Below, piece after piece: positions 6,607 through 14,634 of a DNA stretch of 30,597 nt. Location: IMG/VR virus record IMGVR_UViG_3300025687_004710, positions 1 through 30,597 of that record; one strand, written 5' to 3'. The translations under genes and the position numbers were made by a program. Each line of letters begins with the position of its first letter. The first letter of the stretch is position 1. A model generated the notes under the pieces. That model was not told the DNA's origin. It did not search any database and was given only the letters and a program-made list of their open reading frames with translations. Source of the DNA: a virus.

Positions 6607-7220
6607 GGTCTTTTCTCCACGATCTTATCGGCTAGTCCATAATCCAATGCTTCTTGTGCATTTAAGAATGTGTCGAACTTCATAGTTTCAAACAATTCTT
6701 CGTAACCTTTGCCTTTTGAATTATGCTTGACATAAAGCTCAGTAAGTCTCTTATTGATCTTTTTGCTTTCTTCAAAACTGCGCCTAGCATCTTCAAATTC
6801 TAATTCCTGTACATGGACTGAACCGCGTGTACTAGGTGTGCCTGAGCTTACACGGTGGATCATTGTGCGTGACTCTGGTAGCACAATACGCTTGCCTGCT
6901 GTGCCTGCTTGTGCAAGGAAACTTCCCATACTACATGCCTGACCTACAACAACTGTTTGCACATCGCACTTGATAAACTGCATAGTATCATAGATACCAA
7001 GTCCTGCGGTTACAAGTCCACCTGGGCTGTTAATATAAAGTGTAATGTCAGCATCATAGCTCTCGCTTTCCAAGAACAACATTTGTGCCACTACTAAATT
7101 AGCACTGTTGTCATCTACAGCACCATTTAACATAATGATACGATCTTTAAGCAATCGACTGTAGATGTCATAACTGCGTTCGCCTGCACTGGTCTTTTCT
7201 ACTACAATAGGTACTAACAT
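6603..7220 (-). CDS. clpP: ClpP-like ATP-dependent protease proteolytic subunit
   Basis: A 205-residue serine protease of the ClpP family, which forms a tetradecameric barrel fed by a host Clp ATPase. The triad is complete: S97 in [11 protein letters not shown]122 in MIHRVSSG and D183 in [17 protein letters not shown] (62-68) is the oxyanion strand. Length and the C-terminal ALDYGLAD segment are normal for the family. The AGGAG ribosome site lies in the last codons of queD, and the stop overlaps queE (ATGA), so clpP is embedded between two deazaguanine genes. Phage-encoded ClpP is common in marine T4-like phages; its target is unknown. Confidence 0.93.
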   Translation of the reverse strand: MLVPIVVEKTSAGERSYDIYSRLLKDRIIMLNGAVDDNSANLVVAQMLFLESESYDADITLYINSPGGLVTAGLGIYDTMQFIKCDVQTVVVGQACSMGSFLAQAGTAGKRIVLPESRTMIHRVSSGTPSTRGSVHVQELEFEDARRSFEESKKINKRLTELYVKHNSKGKGYEELFETMKFDTFLNAQEALDYGLADKIVEKRP

Positions 7221-7676
7221 TTAAATCTCCTGTGGTGCATAAATTGCTGAATTGGCTCCGTGTTCTGCACACTCAACTCGCACACAGTAACAACGATTAT
7301 CAGTTTCTTCACGTATAAGTTTGTCTGCAAAGTTAAATGCGTGTTCTGCAAACTTCTCTGCACCTACGCCGTCGAACACACGAATCTCTGCTAGATCCAT
7401 TGCTTCAAGTTCACGCATCTTATCCAAGTGAGGATCTTTAGCATCTACTGCTACCTTATGATCAAAGTGATCTTCTAACCATGCTTTGAGTGGCTTCAAT
7501 CCGCCAAAGTCAACTGCCCAGTTCTTGTTATCCAGTTCATCACAACCGAATGTGAATGTAAATGCTAAACTGTAACCATGTAGCAAATGGCAATGTGAAT
7601 GATCTGCGTTTGGTTGACGGAACACTGCACTTAGTCCAATGTTATGTCCATAATGTTTTGTACTATAATAAGGCAT
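7221..7676 (-). CDS. queD: 6-carboxytetrahydropterin synthase (QueD-like T-fold protein)
   Basis: A 151-residue T-fold enzyme of the 6-pyruvoyl/6-carboxytetrahydropterin synthase family, second step of the preQ0 pathway after FolE. Matches: HCHLLHGYSLAF (C29, H33), WAVDFGGLKPLK (53-64), HFDHKVAV and the C-terminal VECAEHGANSAIY, with the Glu that binds the pterin. The canonical HGH zinc motif is HGY here, and the usual first His (AAH) aligns with Val-Phe; extra His residues (H26, H28, H30) may replace them. I remember alphaproteobacterial QueD relatives with the same HGY pattern, so this is a family branch rather than damage. First gene after the promoter at 7741-7769. Confidence 0.85.
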   Translation of the reverse strand: MPYYSTKHYGHNIGLSAVFRQPNADHSHCHLLHGYSLAFTFTFGCDELDNKNWAVDFGGLKPLKAWLEDHFDHKVAVDAKDPHLDKMRELEAMDLAEIRVFDGVGAEKFAEHAFNFADKLIREETDNRCYCVRVECAEHGANSAIYAPQEI

Positions 7677-7740
7677 ATACCTTCTCCTATGTTATAGGGC
7701 GGAATATTTAAAGACGGGCGAACCTTTGACGTCTAAGTTT

Positions 7741-7769
7741 ATTATAATGTTATTTAGATTATTTTGCAA
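7741..7769 (-). promoter_or_regulatory. sigma70-like promoter for the queD-clpP-queE operon
   Basis: On the minus strand: -35 TTGCAA (7769-7764), 17-base spacer, -10 TATAAT (7746-7741). It overlaps the 3' end of the 2OG oxygenase gene and gives a leader of about 58 bases before queD. The leader holds an AGACG/CGTCT inverted repeat (7712-7716 and 7730-7734). The spacer contains TCTAAATA, a near match to the T4 late box, so early and late transcription may use the same place. Confidence 0.6.
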
Positions 7770-8322
7770 TAAACTTTTCAATATATTCACGTTTAACTGC
7801 TTGCATGGCAATGATACTTCTCATACCTGGACACCGTCTTTGGGGACCTTTTCCAATGTGTTCGATACTACTATCAAAGGTAACCAATTTACGAGGTTCG
7901 TACTCTGAACTGTACAGGCAATCTTCACCTACAAATACAGTATCTCCTCCCCAGTTACGCTCCCAGGTTTTGTCAGTATACAAGACACCAGTCTGACTTT
8001 TACCCCAACTGGGCCAGTCTTTGTGATAGTCACCGTCTAATCCAAAGGTGTTAGCACATGCCATACTGCGAACTAACACATAATCATCTGGACACTGACT
8101 AATGAACCTCAGTGATATTATTTTAATAATTTCAGGCGTAGACTCATTAAATTGTTGAGTCCTATGATTAAAAAATCCCTGCATCCACATGGGATAATTT
8201 TCAGTATATTGTTTGCTATCGCTGGTCTGACCAAATGACCAACGGTCAGCAAGAACCACTGACTTAAGAATGTCAGTGTGCTCATGCTCAGTTATCCAGT
8301 TTTTGTATTGGTTAAATAACAA
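7759..8322 (-). CDS. 2-oxoglutarate/Fe(II)-dependent oxygenase (prolyl-4-hydroxylase-like)
   Basis: A 187-residue protein of the 2OG-Fe(II) oxygenase superfamily, common in marine T4-like phages. The iron ligands are H100 and D102 (DYHKDWP, H-x-D) and H155 (IEHIGKGP); R168 in GMRSIIAMQ would bind 2-oxoglutarate. The strand TGVLYTDKTWERNWGGDTVF before the distal His fits the double-stranded beta helix. The start codon is TTG (8322), with TAAGAG just upstream, 3 bases after the stop of the phosphoribosyltransferase gene. The substrate could be a protein or a nucleotide and cannot be told from sequence. Confidence 0.82.
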   Translation of the reverse strand: MLFNQYKNWITEHEHTDILKSVVLADRWSFGQTSDSKQYTENYPMWMQGFFNHRTQQFNESTPEIIKIISLRFISQCPDDYVLVRSMACANTFGLDGDYHKDWPSWGKSQTGVLYTDKTWERNWGGDTVFVGEDCLYSSEYEPRKLVTFDSSIEHIGKGPQRRCPGMRSIIAMQAVKREYIEKFIAK

Positions 8323-8325
8323 CTC

Positions 8326-8811
8326 TTACCACCACTCTTCAAACGGCAAGACAATCCATCTAGGGTCTTCTGCTTTGTTAATCTCTGTACCAGTGTAGGA
8401 CATTTCAACCTTGCACTCACTGGCAGCGTTGTCGATCAAAGCAGCAAATCTAACATTGTCTCCCCAGATAGTATCTGGCATATTATAAACACTTGAATGC
8501 CAATCTTCCATAATCCAATTAAACGTAGCACCAGTGTCGTTAATATCATCTAAGATGAGAATGTTTTTTTCTGCTTGGGCATCTTCAGCCATCCAACAGT
8601 TGGACTCGCATTCGCCATCACCATTACGGAGTCTAACATCTAGTGTGTGCATCTTAATGCCAGTATAGTGGCTTAACATTACTGATGGAATAAGTCCGCC
8701 TCTGGTAATGCCTACGATGTAATCAGGACGCCAGTTATCAGCATACATCTGTGATACGATGTTTGCTAAGTATTTTTCGATATCCTGATTTGTTAAGTAA
8801 ATTTTGTTCAT
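8326..8811 (-). CDS. purine phosphoribosyltransferase-like protein (XGPRT type)
   Basis: A 161-residue type I phosphoribosyltransferase. The PRPP-binding loop is ILILDDINDTGATF (residues 84-97) and the N-terminal VGITRGGLIPSVMLSHY (33-49) is the usual pyrophosphate loop region. The C-terminal WIVLPFEEWW resembles the WVVFPWE ending of xanthine-guanine phosphoribosyltransferases. It probably salvages guanine, xanthine or hypoxanthine to the nucleotide; with a deazaguanine pathway nearby, a role in supplying GTP for FolE is possible but is inference. It lies between a GNAT gene and a 2OG oxygenase gene in one operon. Confidence 0.82.
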   Translation of the reverse strand: MNKIYLTNQDIEKYLANIVSQMYADNWRPDYIVGITRGGLIPSVMLSHYTGIKMHTLDVRLRNGDGECESNCWMAEDAQAEKNILILDDINDTGATFNWIMEDWHSSVYNMPDTIWGDNVRFAALIDNAASECKVEMSYTGTEINKAEDPRWIVLPFEEWW

Positions 8812-8827
8812 TTTATATAGTCCATTA

Positions 8828-9289
8828 TTAAGAAATTATATATTCGTAGTTGTCTGTTTCTGCATTTTGTTGGAGAATAAAAGCGCCATTGTTTAAATGG
8901 AATTTTCTAGCCATTGCTGTTTTTGGACTTAGAGTTACGACCCGGTGTATGGTATCACTGTTTTTTACTATTTCTATTAGATCCAATATTATTTTTCTAC
9001 CAGCTCCTGATTTCTTACTCCAAACTGTATAAGCAACTGCAATACTACCGTGTTGTCCGTCTTGATGTGCGGCCTGGCTATAATAGTCCAGTTCTTTAAC
9101 AGTAGTTGGAACTTCATTACAGTATGCTATACAGATCGCCGCTTTATATTCACCGTCCTCTGTTAGAGCGTATACTGTTCGCCCAGGGCTTAATCTAAAG
9201 TCTAAATTAAGCTCTGGACGGACAGGGTCATCACTTACTTTAAAGTTAAGTTTCTTATTATTGTCGTAAGTGATAACCGTTAGTTCCAT
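8828..9289 (-). CDS. GNAT-like acetyltransferase fold protein
   Basis: A 153-residue protein with the order of elements expected of GNAT acetyltransferases: YKAAICIAYCNEVP (central strands), HGSIAVAYTVWSKKSGAGRK (residues 79-98, strand 4 then a K-x-G-x-G/A-like acetyl-CoA loop) and TLSPKTAMARKFHLNNGAFI (118-137, the A-x-x-x-x-x-x-x-G-F helix near the C-terminus). I remember a similar conserved protein in T4-like cyanophages. AAGGAA precedes the ATG. It follows the large protease gene by only 9 bases, so it is probably co-transcribed with it. Acetyl acceptor unknown. Confidence 0.65.
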   Translation of the reverse strand: MELTVITYDNNKKLNFKVSDDPVRPELNLDFRLSPGRTVYALTEDGEYKAAICIAYCNEVPTTVKELDYYSQAAHQDGQHGSIAVAYTVWSKKSGAGRKIILDLIEIVKNSDTIHRVVTLSPKTAMARKFHLNNGAFILQQNAETDNYEYIIS

Positions 9290-9298
9290 GATAGTTCC

Positions 9299-12200
9299 TT
9301 AAAAATTCCAGTTTAACTTAATGCCTGCGTTAAGCTGGTCGTTGCCTTTAGTTCCAGCAACATTTAGTCGTTTCTCACCAAATGCCGCTATTGTAAAGTT
9401 ATCTTGTACCTTGTATTTTACAAACAAACCAAAGTCATGTTCAATAACTTTTGTGCTTGCGTCAGCACTTCCTTCATTAAACTGCACTTGGCCATCTACT
9501 GTTCGACCTGTTGGTACTCGATAGTTCATGCTACCACTCATTACGTGTAGTGGCTGACTGTAAGTACCACCCAAGGTCCAACCTTCAGCTGGCTTGAACC
9601 CTAGTCCAGTATTAAAGCTCTGACTAACCAAGTCACTGTAACCAGTAACTAGGCTGAACTCTTCGCTGGCTTGTACATCAGTAGTACCAATTTGGTAGTT
9701 ACCAAAACCAAACACAGTGTCATTAAAGTTGTGTTTGATCTTAAAGCTCGCATACTGTGTTGTATGATGCTCACCAACACCCATGAAGCCCTGCTGCACG
9801 TTATTAAGAAACTTGCCAGTTTCTTTTACAAAACCTAGACCAAAGTCAATACGTGTGTTTTCATCTTCGTAGGCTTTGTAGTTGGCGTTAATAGCATAAT
9901 CACCAGAGGCGTCACTGTTCATCTTCATTCCTGCGGAGAAGCCCATAAACTCTGGAGTGACAATATTCTGGTTGCTTGCTGCAAGGTTACTATAAGCGTC
10001 ATAGTTTCCTGCACCAAATGCCAGTGTTTCAACATAACCACCTGGACGAGTATCAACTGCCTGTGTTTGGCTGAGATCGACCTTAAAGTCTCGTTCGAAC
10101 TCATCCAACACGATAGCATTACTTAGTGCGGCAAATGCATCACTGCTAATATTTCCGATAGCAGCACCACCACTAAGGCTTGAAATACCACCGCTGGTAC
10201 GACCACTCGTTGGGATACCAGTTGCACCAACAGGCTGTGTTGCTGCATTAAGGTCCAACAATCCTTGCCCGTGTGTGTTAACATTATACCCAGCAATGGT
10301 CTTGTCAGCAGTTTTGGTAACCAACTTTACAAGGTTCTCACCTTTCATGTGTGGCCACATCTGGTTTAGGATAGCAAGTGCACCAGCAACCTGCGGCGCT
10401 GCCATACTAGTACCAGACATTAATTTGTTGCCACCGTCGTTGCTGGCACTTTCAACTGCCATGCCTGGTGCAAGAATGTAGAAGTCCGAAGTACTTGCGG
10501 CATCGGTGCAAGCACCGCTTACATAACTAGCACACATATGACCAGCTTTGTTACCAGAAATACTGTTGCTATCTACACTCCAGTTACCAACAATAAGCAT
10601 ACGGCCACCAAGAATAAGGTTGCCGTTTGCATCTGTTGCAGTTGCCATCTGACCACTGCCTACCACATAGTCGTAACCGTTGTTGCCAGCACTGTTGACA
10701 TACACCTGTTCATTACCAAGTGCCTCTGCCCAGCTTGGCGCATCCAAGGTGACCCCATTGTAGCCGTTAGGGCCGTAGTAATAGTGGTTACTGTGGAACT
10801 TACCGTCGCCATCATTTACAACACTAGAACGGAACGCTGAGTCTGGATTGTAGTTTGCACTAACACTGAACGCTACAGCACCAAGGTCACGAGACCAAGC
10901 CGCAGCATTCTTTGCACGTTGGAAACTAAATGCAGTACTGTCACTGATTTTAGCAACTGCAACATCAGCGTCAAATGCGACACCGTGTGTTCCTGTGCCA
11001 TTCTTGCGACCAGCAGCAACACCCAACACATGACTACCGTGCCCATGATTATCTTGCATGGTAACGTCAGTATTGCCAGTTGTTTTAACTTCAGTAAGTG
11101 TGTTGTAAGTGTGCTTAACGGCACCTGACAAATCACTGTGATCTACGTCGTAGCCAGTGTCAGCAATGGTAATCAAACTACCTTTACCAGTCCAACCGCG
11201 GCTATATGCGTAGTCTGCTTTAATAACTGACTTGTAGTTGGTACCACCACTGCCATTAAACTCTGAAGTACGATAGCTCAGTGGATCTGAATTGTATCCA
11301 GGAGTACGTGTACCCATGTCAGCATGATCGCCAACAGGTGCTTCAGCTTCTGGATTTTCAGCTTCACCAACAACCACATCTTCCACTGTCTCGCTCATAA
11401 CCTTGTTCCAGTTATCAGTAACAACAGTGTTTTCTGTGTTTACAGCGGTTACTGTTTCACCACGGATTAGCTCTTCACGACCATCAGTCCAAACCTTCTT
11501 GGTAACTGGGGTTGTTTTTGTGGTAGTAGTGGTAACAATAGTAGCTGTTGTTGTGTAGTAACGTGTTACTGTGGTGTACTTTTTGCCATCAGATTCTGTT
11601 ATGGTGGTGCGATCCTCTTGTTCAGTAACAAACACTGGGTCTGCTTCTGTAACTTCAGTAATCACCTCGTTTGTGATGGTCTCATTAGCAACAACATGTT
11701 CAGTGGTTGTTTCAACGAGTTCTTCGTTTTCTGTAACTACAACATCATCCACAGTTTCAGCAACAACTTCGTCAGTGGCATCATGTGTAAATGAGTGGCC
11801 ATCTTCGTAAGTGTAAACTGTTACTTTGGGATAGGTAGTTGTAGTAGTAACAGGTGTCGTTGATGTAGTCGTTGTCTTACGAAACGTCTTGTGCAAGATG
11901 CTGCCATCAGCCTGCGTTTCTTGAACAACACGATCTTCATAAACATTTTCTACAGCCGTAGTACCACGAGTAACAACCACTGTAGGAGTATTCTGCTCGT
12001 CTGAAGTATAACCAATAACCCTACTGAGTTCTTCAGTAGTCACACGCGGTGCAGCATCGTAAGTCTGCTGATATGGAATCTTACGAACAGCACCACGTTC
12101 TTCGCTGGTAGTACCATCACTGAACACAGTAGTCGTAACGTTCTGTGTTTCAACAGTCCAGGTACGGTCATATTCCATGTTTTGTGTAGTAGTACGTGTC

Positions 12201-12862
12201 CATGTTGCAGTACGTGTCAGGTTACCAACACTGTCACCACCAGTAACAGTTTGTTCACCATTGGTAACTTCTGTGTTCTTAACACGCTCTGCGCTGCTAA
12301 TGGTTTCTGACGTATTGACGGTTACTGCGCTGGTTGATGCGCTGATGACTGTTGGAGTGGCGCCTTCAAAAATGGCTGCCTTCTTATCAGAAATTTTCTG
12401 ATCCAACGTTTCCTTCTTTGCGAGGAATTCAAAATCTTTTGTATCATAGCTGCCACCGTTGACAACTTTAGTAACTATAGGCCGTAGATCTTCTTTGAGA
12501 ATCTTTACAACAGCCTCAGCTTCTCTCCACTCTTCGGTGGATAGTTTGACTGCAAGTAGATGTGGATCCATGCTGGCTTTATAATCGTTCCAGCCATTAA
12601 TAACGTTATCGATCTGACTGACAACATCACCTGCCAGCTTCACATCGTTATCGTTGGGGTTAACTAGTGCACTGATACTAGTGTTACTTTGTGCTACAGC
12701 AACCACAGCTTCAAGAGCTGAGATTTGACCGCTAATAGCAGCAAAGGCACTATTTGATGTCAGTCCACTAGTTACGCTTTTAACAGCATTACTCACACCG
12801 CCTGCTTGGCAGGCAGTTAGAGCAGTAGTTGCCATTAAAATTCCTAGTGTTTTTAACTTCAT
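9299..12862 (-). CDS. lipidated subtilisin-like (S8) autotransporter protease
   Basis: An 1187-residue exported protein. A lipoprotein signal ends at ALTAC (C18) with Gln at +2, predicting the outer membrane. Residues 40-170 are helical; residues 180-510 are Thr/Val/Glu-rich and repetitive (VTTTTTYPKVTVY, EVITEVTEAD), probably a beta stalk. The S8 domain spans about 540-875: D568 in IADTGYDVDH, H608 in HGHGSHVLG, oxyanion N727 in NSAGNN and S819 in MSGTSMAAP. The last 220 residues alternate as beta strands (FGLGFVKE, YASFKIKHNF, FGLFVKY) and end in NWNF, typical of an outer-membrane barrel. The plan resembles the lipidated S8 autotransporter NalP of Neisseria. It has its own promoter of the phage family (12922-12949). 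Very unusual cargo for a phage. Confidence 0.9.
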   Translation of the reverse strand: MKLKTLGILMATTALTACQAGGVSNAVKSVTSGLTSNSAFAAISGQISALEAVVAVAQSNTSISALVNPNDNDVKLAGDVVSQIDNVINGWNDYKASMDPHLLAVKLSTEEWREAEAVVKILKEDLRPIVTKVVNGGSYDTKDFEFLAKKETLDQKISDKKAAIFEGATPTVISASTSAVTVNTSETISSAERVKNTEVTNGEQTVTGGDSVGNLTRTATWTRTTTQNMEYDRTWTVETQNVTTTVFSDGTTSEERGAVRKIPYQQTYDAAPRVTTEELSRVIGYTSDEQNTPTVVVTRGTTAVENVYEDRVVQETQADGSILHKTFRKTTTTSTTPVTTTTTYPKVTVYTYEDGHSFTHDATDEVVAETVDDVVVTENEELVETTTEHVVANETITNEVITEVTEADPVFVTEQEDRTTITESDGKKYTTVTRYYTTTATIVTTTTTKTTPVTKKVWTDGREELIRGETVTAVNTENTVVTDNWNKVMSETVEDVVVGEAENPEAEAPVGDHADMGTRTPGYNSDPLSYRTSEFNGSGGTNYKSVIKADYAYSRGWTGKGSLITIADTGYDVDHSDLSGAVKHTYNTLTEVKTTGNTDVTMQDNHGHGSHVLGVAAGRKNGTGTHGVAFDADVAVAKISDSTAFSFQRAKNAAAWSRDLGAVAFSVSANYNPDSAFRSSVVNDGDGKFHSNHYYYGPNGYNGVTLDAPSWAEALGNEQVYVNSAGNNGYDYVVGSGQMATATDANGNLILGGRMLIVGNWSVDSNSISGNKAGHMCASYVSGACTDAASTSDFYILAPGMAVESASNDGGNKLMSGTSMAAPQVAGALAILNQMWPHMKGENLVKLVTKTADKTIAGYNVNTHGQGLLDLNAATQPVGATGIPTSGRTSGGISSLSGGAAIGNISSDAFAALSNAIVLDEFERDFKVDLSQTQAVDTRPGGYVETLAFGAGNYDAYSNLAASNQNIVTPEFMGFSAGMKMNSDASGDYAINANYKAYEDENTRIDFGLGFVKETGKFLNNVQQGFMGVGEHHTTQYASFKIKHNFNDTVFGFGNYQIGTTDVQASEEFSLVTGYSDLVSQSFNTGLGFKPAEGWTLGGTYSQPLHVMSGSMNYRVPTGRTVDGQVQFNEGSADASTKVIEHDFGLFVKYKVQDNFTIAAFGEKRLNVAGTKGNDQLNAGIKLNWNF

Positions 12863-12921
12863 TGTTGACCTCTGTGTCTAAGTTAATGTTTGCAACAGCT
12901 CATCTGTGCAAACTATAACTT

Positions 12922-12949
12922 ATAATAACACGGTCCTGTGTAAGGTCAA
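12922..12949 (-). promoter_or_regulatory. sigma70-like phage promoter for the S8 autotransporter gene
   Basis: On the minus strand: -35 TTGACC (12949-12944), 16-base spacer, extended -10 TGTTATTAT (-10 hexamer 12927-12922). Same form as the sites at 95-122 and 543-570. The leader to the ATG at 12862 is about 50 bases and carries AGAGGTCAAC just before the start. Confidence 0.7.
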
Positions 12950-12962
12950 CCGTTTTTGAAGA

Positions 12963-13283
12963 TTATTTTTTAAGTAGGTCCCAGGCTTGGTAATGTCGCT
13001 GTAATTCGCGGAATTCTTCCCATTTGGCCTTTAGATCTGGGTGCTCTTCACAGAGTTCCTGATCCACAAAGTAGCTATTCTGCCTAACTGCTTGTATAAT
13101 TGGGTCGCAATTTAGAGCACTATCGCATAATCCTAGATGCTCATCAAACTCAGGATTATCACCAACGTCTGCGTATATTACCCGATTTTCTGATAAATCA
13201 CCAGCATCTCTAACAGTAACTGTTAGACCACCGTCTGGTGATTCGTAAACTTTAGGTTTTATTTTTCCTGTAATATTTTCCAT
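12963..13283 (-). CDS. conserved phage hypothetical protein
   Basis: A 106-residue acidic protein. I prefer the ATG at 13283 (MENITGKIKPKVYESPDGGL) to the upstream TTG at 13295; either lies inside the end of the phosphomannomutase-like gene, so expression is coupled. The KVYESPDGGLTVTVRDAG start forms a beta hairpin that I remember from small cyanophage proteins of the YESPDGGKTVY type. The C-terminal half is helical (DLKAKWEEFRELQRHYQAWD). Last gene of the dpdA operon; the protease promoter lies just beyond its stop. Function unknown. Confidence 0.72.
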   Translation of the reverse strand: MENITGKIKPKVYESPDGGLTVTVRDAGDLSENRVIYADVGDNPEFDEHLGLCDSALNCDPIIQAVRQNSYFVDQELCEEHPDLKAKWEEFRELQRHYQAWDLLKK

Positions 13284-13945
13284 GTTTCTGTCCAATTCTT
13301 AACATGTGATACTCGACAAGTGTTTCTGTTTGATAGCCTGTTGGCAACAGAGTAATCATTTCCGCCAGGCTCACATCGATCACCAAAGAAGTGTATGGGC
13401 TGGCCATGAAAGTACTTTAACACCTGAGACTTGTCGCACCCTTGGGGGTAAATGTCAATACCTGTTTCACCGCCCACTTGTGCACAAATATCAGGGAATC
13501 GTTCCTGGACACCCTGTGCGATATGTTCTCGTTCATGAAATACACAATCCCAATCATAATACTGTGTTCTTTGATCGCCAACAGCGGATCTGCCTACAAC
13601 ACTAAAATTAAGCATACCAGTTCTTACTTCAAAATGGTTACCAAACCGTTCTGCATAGTTACTATCAGCCAAACACTGTTCCAGGTAACCCATTAACTCT
13701 GTGCTTGGTTTCCAGTTATTCTTTGCTACAGGCACCCCGTAACGATATACATCATTGCCTGAACAATTAAATGAATATTCCGCTAGGTTAAAAATATCCA
13801 AACCAACTTGTTCAATGGTCTTGGGCAAATCACTGCCTGTAACAAGACTAAAGTTAGGAAGTTTCTTAAAGAACTGTTTAAAGTCTGGGTCCATTAATCC
13901 CCTGCTAGGAGTCAGTGTTCCGTCTACATCGAATAGAAGAATCAT
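13259..13945 (-). CDS. HAD phosphatase of the eukaryotic-type phosphomannomutase family
   Basis: A 228-residue HAD-superfamily protein. Motif I is LLFDVDGTLTPSR (D6 nucleophile, D8). SLVTGSDLPKTIEQVG matches the segment after motif I in eukaryotic phosphomannomutase (VSGSD...QLG). FEVRTGMLNFSVVGR matches the family's substrate-binding R-x-GMLN-x-S-x-GR. GIDIYPQGCDKSQVL and FFGDRCEPGGNDYSVA match the D-x-FP-x-GWDK and FFGDKT-x-PGGND motifs. The expected reaction is mannose-6-P to mannose-1-P, feeding GDP-mannose; simple sugar-phosphate phosphatase activity is the alternative. It overlaps folE (ATGA) and sits in the operon with DpdA and a glycosyltransferase. Confidence 0.82.
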   Translation of the reverse strand: MILLFDVDGTLTPSRGLMDPDFKQFFKKLPNFSLVTGSDLPKTIEQVGLDIFNLAEYSFNCSGNDVYRYGVPVAKNNWKPSTELMGYLEQCLADSNYAERFGNHFEVRTGMLNFSVVGRSAVGDQRTQYYDWDCVFHEREHIAQGVQERFPDICAQVGGETGIDIYPQGCDKSQVLKYFHGQPIHFFGDRCEPGGNDYSVANRLSNRNTCRVSHVKNWTETWKILQEK

Positions 13946-14631
13946 CGTGGGGCAAAAGATTGCTGAAGTTTAATGTTATCAAAGAACTCTTTTTTACAAG
14001 CAGGGTCTTCTATAAACGATCCTTCAAGTACGGTTGTCTGTGTAAGACTTGAATGTGCCATGATGCCACGATTTTCGCAACATCCATGCTGAGCCTGAAT
14101 GTAAACGCCAACATTCTTGCTACCAGTTGCTTTAACAATCTCACGAAGGATATCGTTAGCAAGTTCTTCCTGTAGTGTTCCGCGCCGTGCGCACCATTGA
14201 GCAATGCGAGTATACTTGCTAAGACCAATAACTTTTTCTCCCGGAATAATACCAATGTATGCTACGCCACTTACTGGTTGATGATGATGTGAACACACAC
14301 TCTTTAGTTCGCTTCTCACTACCAGCATACCATTGTAAGTATGCCCGTTCTCATTAGGAAATGCTGTGGGATTAGGTGCAGGATAATACCTGCCGCTCAT
14401 AATCTCGTTAACATACATCTTTGCTAACCGGCGACCAGTACCCATGCTGTTGGGATCGTTTTTACGATCAATAACAAGACTATCTAAAACACCCTCAAAC
14501 TTTAATGTTAGTTCGTCAATCAGTAACTGATGTTCGCCTTCGTGGATATGTTTGCTGATATTGTCACCAGCCCAGTATCTATCTCCACTGGTGTTTAATC
14601 GTTCTTTAATAATATCGGAAGTCTTTTTCAT
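13942..14631 (-). CDS. folE: GTP cyclohydrolase I (FolE)
   Basis: A 229-residue enzyme that converts GTP to 7,8-dihydroneopterin triphosphate, the first step of both folate and 7-deazaguanine synthesis. The zinc ligands are present: C113 and H116 in SVCSHHHQPVSG and C184 in QHGCCENRG. GEKVIGLSKYTRIAQWCARR (residues 131-150) is the usual GLSK-x-xR region and the length is normal for a type I enzyme. Three bases separate it from the glycosyltransferase gene and its stop overlaps the phosphomannomutase-like gene (ATGA). With QueD and QueE encoded at 5740-7676, it points to preQ0 synthesis rather than folate. Confidence 0.95.
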   Translation of the reverse strand: MKKTSDIIKERLNTSGDRYWAGDNISKHIHEGEHQLLIDELTLKFEGVLDSLVIDRKNDPNSMGTGRRLAKMYVNEIMSGRYYPAPNPTAFPNENGHTYNGMLVVRSELKSVCSHHHQPVSGVAYIGIIPGEKVIGLSKYTRIAQWCARRGTLQEELANDILREIVKATGSKNVGVYIQAQHGCCENRGIMAHSSLTQTTVLEGSFIEDPACKKEFFDNIKLQQSFAPR

Positions 14632-14634
14632 ATA

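Noticed and set aside
7712-7734. AGACG/CGTCT inverted repeat in the queD leader as a terminator or preQ1 riboswitch
   Set aside because: The stem is only 5 bases with a 13-base loop, has no T-run, and shows no preQ1 aptamer features.
9321-12401. Several plus-strand open frames opposite the S8 autotransporter gene
   Set aside because: They arise from the skewed Thr/Val/Ser codons of the minus-strand gene, have no ribosome sites, and translate to low-complexity sequence without family features.
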